Part shown: positions 57,216 to 64,000 of the stretch, one piece after another
How positions within the stretch are numbered: the stretch's first letter is position 1
Layout: the number at the start of each line of letters is the position of its first letter
Source: Tetragonia tetragonoides
Lineage: Eukaryota; Streptophyta; Magnoliopsida; Caryophyllales; Aizoaceae
Length of the DNA: 64,000 nucleotides
Direction of reading: 5' to 3'
Assembly: GCA_038025085.1 (NCBI GenBank)
Contig: CM076145.1
Location: 11,691,000-11,754,999 of the forward strand
The notes under the pieces: model-generated
The model's database searches: none
What the model was told of the DNA's origin: nothing
What the model saw: the letters and a program-made list of their open reading frames with translations, nothing else
Translations under genes and position numbers: made by a program

Positions 57216-58173
57216 CACCTTTTTGCCTATTAGGGTGAAAGAGATTGAGTTCTTTTGTGTTGTAATTTTACGAGTTAAAGCTTGTTTGTACTTGTAAACA
57301 TCCTTGGTGTAGTTTCTCCCTCAAATGAATGCAAACAAAGCATTTGGGTGCTTTCTCTTAATATACAACACAAAAGAACTCAATCTCTTTCACCCTAGAT
57401 GTAAGAGCTGTTAAAACGCGTAAATGCATTCAAAAGGTGGAGTTAAAGCTTTGTTTGCATTCATTGGTGTGAGAAACTACACCAAGGATGTTTAAAAGTA
57501 CAAACAAGCTTCAACTCAAGCTTTTGAATGTATTTACGCTTTTTAAAAGCTCATATGACTAGGGTGAAAAAGATTGAGTTCTTTTGTGTTGTATTTTAAG
57601 AGAAAGCAACTAAAAGCTTTGTTTGCATTCATTTCAGTGAGAATTTACAAGTACAAACAAGCTTCAACTCAAAATTTTGAATGTATTTACGCATTTTAAC
57701 AGCTCTTACAACTAGGGTGAAAGAGAATGAGTTCTTTTGTGTTGTATATTAAGAGAAATCACACAAATGCTTTGTTTGCATTCGTTTGAGTGAGAAACTA
57801 CACCAAGAATGTTTACAAGTACAAACAAGCTTCAATTCCAGCTTTTGAAAGCATTTACGCGTTTTAAAACCTCATACGACTAGGGTGAAAAAGATTGAGT
57901 TCTTTTGTAATGTATTTTAAGAGAAAGCAACCAAAAGCTTTGTTTGCATTCATTTCAGTGAGAATCTACACCAAGAATGTTTACAAGTACAAACAAGCTA
58001 CAACTCAACCTTTTGAATGCATTTACGCGTTTTAAAAGCTCATATGACTAGGGTGAAAAAGAATGAGGTCTTTTGTGTTGTATATTAAGAGAACGCACCC
58101 AAATGTTTTGTTTGCATTCATTTCAGTGAGAAACTACACCAAGAATGTTTATAAGTATAAACAAGCTTCAACT
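57216..58173 (+). repeat. 168-bp satellite up to element A
   Basis: After a short plus/minus shuffle (57216-57445), plus-oriented monomers run to the insertion point of element A in aagctt-caact. The caact at 58169-58173 is the left target-site duplication. Confidence 0.9.
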
Positions 58174-58834
58174 TGATGCAGGAGCAAGTACGTTAAAGGA
58201 CAAGCAAGAAGACGACGAATCAAGAACGTCCAAGAACCCAGTTCTTGAAACGTTAATGCTTGATCTTGAGCTGCTCATTGCCAAGAGTATAATGCCACGT
58301 GAGGTAAAGTGTGAGATAACTATGTTAGAGTGGCAAGAAGATGACTAGAAGCTGAAAAGAAGAAGCCTCGGGCGCCAAGGAAACTGTTCCAGCGGTTTTG
58401 AGCCTTGGGCGCTAGGTAATCAGTTGTTCAGTTCTATTTCGTTTAGTATTCCCTTTATTAGTTAGAATATGTTTAGGAGAGTAATAATCTGATTGTTATT
58501 AGTATTAGAAGTCCATTAGGTATTAGGAAAGATGTTAGTTAGTCCGTTTTACAATTGTAGTCAGTTTTGTAGTTAGTTTCCAATTTGGACTAGGATTAGG
58601 ATTCCGAATAGCTTTAGATTTCTTTGTCTATAAATAGGGGAGAGCTTTGCTATTGTAAACTCGTGCTTTGATGATTAATTATTGAATACGTGAGTATTTA
58701 CCCCTCAAACTGAGTGATTCAGGTTGAAACCCTTACGAGTGATTCGTGAGTTGTTCTTGAGTGATTCTTGAACAAGATCCCTTTGTGTGATACTATCAAA
58801 GGTTAATTTCTGTTTTGTTACTTATTTCACATCA
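58174..58834 (+). repeat. Element A 5' LTR (661 bp)
   Basis: Starts tgatgcaggagcaag and ends ttatttcacatca. The downstream half (from about 58440) is closely similar to the LTRs of elements C and D. The upstream U3 half is not, apart from the terminal tgatgc.ggagcaag. Confidence 0.95.
58629..58636 (+). promoter_or_regulatory. Element A 5' LTR TATA box
   Basis: The sequence tataaata in gtctataaatagggg is the likely core promoter of the genomic transcript. The same box is at 63781-63788 in the 3' LTR. Confidence 0.7.
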
Positions 58835-58837
58835 ACT

Positions 58838-58849
58838 TGGTATCAGAGC
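58838..58849 (+). other. Element A primer-binding site
   Basis: The sequence tggtatcagagc lies three bases after the 5' LTR and is complementary to initiator-Met tRNA. Confidence 0.94.
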
Positions 58850-58997
58850 TAAAGGTTTGAGCTTTCTTAAGTTTAAACAACACGGTCCTGAGCATAAACA
58901 CGACACCATAGCGAGCTTTAGAGAAAGATTCTTGCAAGATCCGCCCTTTGTTCACGAAGACAGCCAAGAAACCCCCAAGAAACCAACAACCGAAGCT

Positions 58998-61900
58998 ATG
59001 GGTGAGCCCAGCGAACTAGCAAAGTTGTTAACAGCCATGGAGGATCTTAGGACGTCTTTCAAATCTCAAGAAGAGCGGATGGCTGCTATGGAAAGAAGAA
59101 ACCAAGAAGATAGGGAGAACATGGAGACAAGGATGCGCAGAATTCATTGGAGAAACCACAACCGTGACCCCGACTTCGATGAGGAGTTTGAAGACACAAG
59201 TGGGACTAGAACCAATGACGCTCCTAAACCACGACATCCCTATGATGATGACAGGAACTTGAAGGTCGAACTCCCTGAATATGACGGTTCCTACGACCCA
59301 GAGGCCTTTCTTGATTGGCTTAGAACTATGGAGAGAGTCTTTGAATACAAGGAGTATGATGAGCGGCGAAGATGCAAGTTAGCCACGCTTAAACTCACCA
59401 AGCATGCTTCTTTATGGTATGAAAACCTAAAGGCTCGACGCAAGAAGGAAGAGAAAGCAAAGATTGAGACTTGGGACAAACTCAAGAAATATTTAAAGAA
59501 ACGATTTTTGCCTAAAGAATTTGAGCAAGAACAGTTTTTGAAACTCACATCCTTAAGCCAAGAAACCTCAAGTGTACAAGACTACCTCCAGAAGTTTGAA
59601 CATATGCACATGATGTGTGATCTTGAGGAGAAGGAGGAGTTAAAGATCGCGCGGTTCATCAAAGGTCTAAACCCAACTCTAAGGCGCAAGGTAGAGCTTG
59701 TTCCTTACGTAACCTTTGAGGACGTCTGCAAAATTGCTCTCAAGATTGAGAAGCAAGAGAAGGAGCAAAAACCGGTTGCCCGAGATGTGATTAAAGGCTA
59801 TACAAATTTTCGGAACCAATACAATGCAAGAGAGAATGCAACATTCTCCAAGAGCGCAAGTGTCCCTAGCAAGCCCGTAACTCAAGACAAAGGCAAAGCC
59901 GTGGCTACTAAGGACAAGAACCAACTGCGTTGTTTCAAGTGTCAAGGATATGGACACTATGCCTATGAGTGCGGCTCGAAGAAAGCGCTCACCATCGCTG
60001 AGCTAGAAGAGATGGAGCCCTCGTTTGTTATGCCCATAACCGAGGATAGTGATGAAGATATTGGAGAGCCATTCATTGAAGATTATGGTATACCCGAGGT
60101 TGGAGAGACCCTAATCCTTACGAAGTTGCTACATACGACTGTGGCCGTTGATGAGTCCGACCAAAGGGAGCAAATATTCCATTCTCGCTGCAAGGTTAGA
60201 GGTAAAGTTTGCAATTTGATTATTGACTCTGGGAGTTGTACTAATGTTGCCTCTAAAGAGATGGTTGATAAGCTTGATTTGCCTACTAAAAGTCATCCTA
60301 AACCCTATACTGTGCAATGGTTGAATGATGGGGGAGGGTTAAAAGTGACTAAACAAGCTAGAGTTTGCTTTACTTTAGGGTGTTATAAAGACGATCTATG
60401 GTGTGATGTACTGCCTATGGGTGTTTGTCATATATTGTTAGGTCGTCCTTGGCAATTTGATAGGAAAGTTAGTCATGATGGTGTAAACAATATCTATACT
60501 GTTGAGCATAACCAGAAACGAATCAAATTGTTACCCTTGACTGCCACTGAAGTTAAAGAAGCAAAGGCTAGTAAAAAGGCGAGTCGTGTAATGGTCATAG
60601 GAGAGAAAGAGATGGAAAAAGAGGTGGCTAGTGAAACTATGAGCTACCTAGTGTTGTTGTTTGAGCCTAACATGTGTAACAATCCCAATTATGATCCTGA
60701 GTTACGCCTATTGTTAGAGAGGTTCAAAGAAGTATTCCCTGAGGAGTTACCCCCTGGTTTACCTCCTATGCGTGGCATAGAACACCAAATTGACCTAGTT
60801 CCTGGAGCACCACTTCCAAATAGGCCAGCATATCGGTGTAACCCCGAAGAAGCCAAAGAGTTACAAAGACAAGTTGAAGAGCTTGTGCAAAGAGGCTATG
60901 TGAGAGAAAGTCTAAGTCCATGCGTTGTTCCTGCGTTACTTGTGCCTAAGAAGGATGGGACATGGCGTATGTGCATTGATAGTAGAGCTGTCAACAATAT
61001 CACAATCAAATATAGGTTCCCTATGCCAAGATTAGATGATATGTTAGACGAGCTACATGGTTCCCAGTTGTTTTCCAAGATAGATCTTAGAGCTGGATAC
61101 CATCAAGTGAGAATCAAGGAGGGGGATGAATGGAAAACCGCGTTCAAGACACGACATGGTTTGTATGAGTGGTTAGTAATGCCTTTTGGCTTGTGCAACG
61201 CTCCTAGCACATTCATGAGGTTGATGAACGAGGTATTGAGAGCATTCCTTGGTAAATTTGTTGTGGTTTACCTTGATGACATTCTTATATTCAGCAAGAC
61301 CAAGGAGGAACATCTAGTACATCTACAGCGCGTATTTGAGAAGCTAAAGGAACAACAGCTTTTTGGCAAGTTAGAGAAGTGTGATTTCATGCTTCCTAAG
61401 GTTATATTCCTTGGTTACATTGTATCCAAAGATGGTGTACATGTTGATCCGTCCAAGGTAGAAGCTATGGCTTCATGGCCAGCCCCAACCAATATACATG
61501 AGGTACGTAGTTTTCATGGCTTGGCATCATTTTATCGGAGGTTTATACGCAATTTTAGTTCCATTACTGCTCCTATTACTGAATTAATGAAAAAAGGAGA
61601 GTTTAATTGGAGTGAAAGTGCGCAAAAGGCCTTTGTTGAGGTCAAAGAGAAGTTGTGTCAAGCACCTATTCTAGCATTACCCGATTTTGATAGATTGTTT
61701 GAGGTTGAATGTGATGCTAGTGGGGTGGGTATAGGCGCTGTTTTAATTCAAGAAAAACGTCCTATTGCCTATTTTAGTGAGAAATTGAATGGAGCTCGTT
61801 TGAATTATTCTACATATGATCGAGAGTTCTATGCAATTGTGAGAGCTTTGGAGCATTGGTCCCATTATTTAAGGCCTAAGCCTTTTGTGTTGCACTCGGA

Positions 61901-63500
61901 TCATGAAGCTCTCAAGTACATTCATGGCCAACAGAAACTAAACCCTAGACATGCCAAGTGGGTAGAGTTTCTACAATCTTTTACATTCTCGGCCAAGTAC
62001 AAAGATGGGAAGAGCAATGTTGTTGCTGATGCTCTTTCACGAAGAAACCACTTGCTTGTGACACTTGAAGCGAAGCTCCTAGGCTTTGAACATCTCCAAG
62101 AACTATATGACAAGGATGCTGATTTCTCTGAGTCATTTAGAGCTTGCAAAGAAGGGGAGCATGGTGATTATTTCATACAAGATGGGTTTCTATTCAAGAG
62201 GAACAAGTTCTGCGTTCCTAGGTCCTCTGTACGTGAGCTATTGGTTAGAGAAGTTCACTCGGGAGGATTAGCTGGACATTTTGGAGTAACTAAAACCCTT
62301 GAGCTGTTACAAGAACACTTTTATTGGCCTAAGATGCTCAAAGATGTACATGCTATTGTGACGAGATGCGCTACATGTCAACGGGCCAAGAGTGCTTTTC
62401 ACAAAGGGTTATACACACCATTACCGGTTCCTAACATTCCCTGGGAGAGTGTGAGCATGGATTTCATTGTGGCACTCCCTAGAACTCAAAGGGGAAAAGA
62501 TGCTGTGATGGTTGTTGTTGATAGATTGTCCAAGATGGCGCACTTTGTGCCATGTCACAAGACCGATGACGCCTCTCATGTTGCTGACTTGTTCTATAAA
62601 GAGATAGTGAGGCTACATGGCATTCCCAAGACCATTGTGTCAGATCGAGATACTAAGTTTCTGAGCTACTTTTGGAAGACACTTTGGAGACTCGTTGGGA
62701 CGAAGTTACTCTTTAGCACTTCACATCACCCACAAACAGATGGGCAAACCGAGGTTACAAACAGGACCCTTGGTACTTTGCTTAGAGGGTTGGTGAGTAG
62801 AAGCACAAAAGATTGGGATATTAAGCTAGCACATGCGGAGTTTGCATATAACAGAACGCCTGGATTTACCACGGGTCGTTCCCCATTTGAGATTGTGTAT
62901 GGCATTAATCCTTATTTGCCTATTGATTTCGTGTCTTTGCCTAGAGATGATGTTATCAATGTAGATGCCAAGGCAAGACAACAAGCTTTCCAGAAGACCT
63001 GTGAGCAAGTTCGTGCGCGAGTAGAGAAGATGAACTCAAGGTACCAAGCTAGAGCTAACAAGGGAAGAAAGCAAGTTCTATTTGAACCTGGTGACTTAGT
63101 TTGGCTACACCTGCGCAAAGAAAGATTTCCTTCTAGACGCAAGAACAAGCTTATGCCTCGAGCAGATGGTCCTTTTCAAGTTCTAGAGAAGATTGGAGAC
63201 AATGCATACAAGATTGATCTTCCTAGTGAGTATGGAAACGTGAGCTCAACCTTCAATGTCGGTGATCTTAGCCCTTACTTAGAGGATACGAATTTGAGGG
63301 CAAATTCTTTTAAAGAAGGGGAGGTTGATGCAGGAGCAAGTACGTTAAAGGACAAGCAAGAAGACGACGAATCAAGAACGTCCAAGAACCCAGTTCTTGA
63401 AACGTTAATGCTTGATCTTGAGCTGCTCATTGCCAAGAGTATAATGCCACGTGAGGTAAAGTGTGAGATAACTATGTTAGAGTGGCAAGAAGATGACTAG
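58998..63500 (+). CDS. Gag-Pol polyprotein of element A (CRM-like chromovirus)
   Basis: 1500 residues in one frame from the first in-frame ATG; 61 upstream open codons have no Met. Architecture and catalytic residues are as in element B: CCHC knuckle 312-325, protease Asp 410, RT YLDD 758-761, RNase H Asp 906/Glu 943/Asp 968/Asp 1011, integrase D1155-D1216-E1252, and a GPF C-terminal module. RT segments such as RLDDMLDELHGS and YEWLVMPFGL, and the integrase run RLHGIPKTIVSDRDTKF, are in the style of plant CRM elements. No stop or frameshift separates gag and pol, so protease processing of one precursor is implied. Residues 1444-1500 are encoded within the 3' LTR, a layout described for group A CRM elements. 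The tail itself (ending MLEWQEDD) is not a classical chromodomain. About ten substitutions separate it from element B. Confidence 0.94.
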   Translation: MGEPSELAKLLTAMEDLRTSFKSQEERMAAMERRNQEDRENMETRMRRIHWRNHNRDPDFDEEFEDTSGTRTNDAPKPRHPYDDDRNLKVELPEYDGSYDPEAFLDWLRTMERVFEYKEYDERRRCKLATLKLTKHASLWYENLKARRKKEEKAKIETWDKLKKYLKKRFLPKEFEQEQFLKLTSLSQETSSVQDYLQKFEHMHMMCDLEEKEELKIARFIKGLNPTLRRKVELVPYVTFEDVCKIALKIEKQEKEQKPVARDVIKGYTNFRNQYNARENATFSKSASVPSKPVTQDKGKAVATKDKNQLRCFKCQGYGHYAYECGSKKALTIAELEEMEPSFVMPITEDSDEDIGEPFIEDYGIPEVGETLILTKLLHTTVAVDESDQREQIFHSRCKVRGKVCNLIIDSGSCTNVASKEMVDKLDLPTKSHPKPYTVQWLNDGGGLKVTKQARVCFTLGCYKDDLWCDVLPMGVCHILLGRPWQFDRKVSHDGVNNIYTVEHNQKRIKLLPLTATEVKEAKASKKASRVMVIGEKEMEKEVASETMSYLVLLFEPNMCNNPNYDPELRLLLERFKEVFPEELPPGLPPMRGIEHQIDLVPGAPLPNRPAYRCNPEEAKELQRQVEELVQRGYVRESLSPCVVPALLVPKKDGTWRMCIDSRAVNNITIKYRFPMPRLDDMLDELHGSQLFSKIDLRAGYHQVRIKEGDEWKTAFKTRHGLYEWLVMPFGLCNAPSTFMRLMNEVLRAFLGKFVVVYLDDILIFSKTKEEHLVHLQRVFEKLKEQQLFGKLEKCDFMLPKVIFLGYIVSKDGVHVDPSKVEAMASWPAPTNIHEVRSFHGLASFYRRFIRNFSSITAPITELMKKGEFNWSESAQKAFVEVKEKLCQAPILALPDFDRLFEVECDASGVGIGAVLIQEKRPIAYFSEKLNGARLNYSTYDREFYAIVRALEHWSHYLRPKPFVLHSDHEALKYIHGQQKLNPRHAKWVEFLQSFTFSAKYKDGKSNVVADALSRRNHLLVTLEAKLLGFEHLQELYDKDADFSESFRACKEGEHGDYFIQDGFLFKRNKFCVPRSSVRELLVREVHSGGLAGHFGVTKTLELLQEHFYWPKMLKDVHAIVTRCATCQRAKSAFHKGLYTPLPVPNIPWESVSMDFIVALPRTQRGKDAVMVVVDRLSKMAHFVPCHKTDDASHVADLFYKEIVRLHGIPKTIVSDRDTKFLSYFWKTLWRLVGTKLLFSTSHHPQTDGQTEVTNRTLGTLLRGLVSRSTKDWDIKLAHAEFAYNRTPGFTTGRSPFEIVYGINPYLPIDFVSLPRDDVINVDAKARQQAFQKTCEQVRARVEKMNSRYQARANKGRKQVLFEPGDLVWLHLRKERFPSRRKNKLMPRADGPFQVLEKIGDNAYKIDLPSEYGNVSSTFNVGDLSPYLEDTNLRANSFKEGEVDAGASTLKDKQEDDESRTSKNPVLETLMLDLELLIAKSIMPREVKCEITMLEWQEDD
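63312..63324 (+). other. Element A polypurine tract
   Basis: The purine run aaagaaggggagg ends one base before the 3' LTR. It is also translated as part of the polyprotein (KEGE). Confidence 0.82.
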
Positions 63501-63986
63501 AAGCTGAAAAGAAGAAGCCTCGGGCGCCAAGGAAACTGTTCCAGCGGTTTTGAGCCTTGGGCGCTAGGTAATCAGTTGTTTAGTTCTATTTCGTTTAGTA
63601 TTCCCTTTATTAGTTAGAATATGTTTAGGAGAGTAATAATCTGATTGTTATTAGTATTAGAAGTCCATTAGGTATTAGGAAAGATGTTAGTTAGTCCGTT
63701 TTACAATTGTAGTCAGTTTTGTAGTTAGTTTCCAATTTGGACTAGGATTAGGATTCCGAATAGCTTTAGATTTCTTTGTCTATAAATAGGGGAGAGCTTT
63801 GCTATTGTAAACTCGTGCTTTGATGATTAATTATTGAATACGTGAGTATTTACCCCTCAAACTGAGTGATTCAGGTTGAAACCCTTACGAGTGATTCGTG
63901 AGTTGTTCTTGAGTGATTCTTGAACAAGATCCCTTTGTGTGATACTATCAAAGGTTAATTTCTGTTTTGTTACTTATTTCACATCA
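63326..63986 (+). repeat. Element A 3' LTR (661 bp)
   Basis: Same termini as the 5' LTR. The first ~175 bp are the end of the polyprotein gene. It is followed by the caact duplication and the last nine bases of the window. Confidence 0.95.
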
Positions 63987-64000
63987 CAACTAAAGCTTCA

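Larger units (their letters stand above)
58174..63986 (+). mobile_element. Element A: intact autonomous CRM-like Ty3/gypsy retrotransposon
   Basis: A 5813-bp element with two 661-bp LTRs, caact at both flanks (58169-58173 and 63987-63991), an initiator-Met primer site, one uninterrupted polyprotein frame and a polypurine tract. The LTRs differ visibly at one base (ttgttcagttc versus ttgtttagttc), which implies a very recent insertion. It is the same family as element B. Confidence 0.95.

Noticed and set aside
58145..58348. Short frame in the 5' LTR of element A (and its counterpart near 35794-36012)
   Set aside because: It is the LTR copy of the polyprotein C-terminus preceded by unrelated sequence. 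No separate gene is needed to explain it.
58815..58817. TTG as the start of the polyprotein
   Set aside because: It lies inside the LTR before the primer site. The ATG at 58998 is the first ordinary start. Kept only as an observation about the open leader.
63150..63500. A canonical chromodomain at the polyprotein C-terminus
   Set aside because: After the GPF-type module I see no chromodomain aromatic cage pattern. The tail is Asp/Glu/Lys- and Leu-rich and encoded by the LTR.

Overview
This window is plant nuclear heterochromatin. It is probably pericentromeric or centromeric, and probably from a eudicot, although the species cannot be named from the sequence. About two thirds of it (roughly 42 kb, on the order of 250 monomers) is one A/T-rich tandem satellite. 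The consensus unit counts to 168 bp, with a conserved HindIII site (aagctt), a conserved MluI site (acgcgt) and recurrent point-variant types. The array is not uniform. It switches strand dozens of times, with long single-orientation blocks (6.4-9.9 kb, 17.1-20.6 kb, 36.8-40.6 kb, 40.6-45.9 kb, 54.3-57.2 kb) separated by scrambled zones. The scrambled zones include a ~3.07 kb segment present twice at an offset of 4785 bp.

Five transposon insertions with recognisable target-site duplications (TSDs) interrupt the array. (1) At 5068-6433 is a 1.37 kb terminal-inverted-repeat element with a TTA TSD (PIF/Harbinger-like). It carries a 178-codon piece of an ordinary plant gene on the minus strand. 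(2) At 21243-23789 is an internally deleted non-autonomous LTR element on the minus strand (element D, TSD tttgt). (3) At 25513-36827 is a tandem LTR-gag-LTR-gag-LTR non-autonomous element on the plus strand (element C, TSD ccttt). (4) Inside the second internal region of C, at 30154-35968, is a complete autonomous Ty3/gypsy element on the minus strand with identical LTRs (element B, TSD gagga). (5) At 58174-63986 is a second complete copy of the same autonomous family on the plus strand (element A, TSD caact), whose LTRs differ at one visible base in 661.

The autonomous elements encode a single uninterrupted gag-protease-RT-RNase H-integrase polyprotein, which reads about 57 codons into the 3' LTR and has no canonical chromodomain. 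The RT/integrase sequence style and the LTR-overlapping frame point to the CRM (centromeric retrotransposon) lineage of chromoviruses. The non-autonomous family (C and D) shares the initiator-Met tRNA primer site, the LTR termini, the promoter/U5 half of the LTR and most of Gag with the autonomous one. It replaces the zinc knuckle and all of pol with a ~190-residue acidic tail that resembles nothing I recognise. The simplest reading is an autonomous/non-autonomous pair, with the non-autonomous member moved by the enzymes of the other, both living in a candidate centromeric satellite.

Apart from the captured gene fragment, no conventional host gene, tRNA, rRNA or CRISPR is visible. The many short open frames across the satellite are chance by-products of a repeat length divisible by three.
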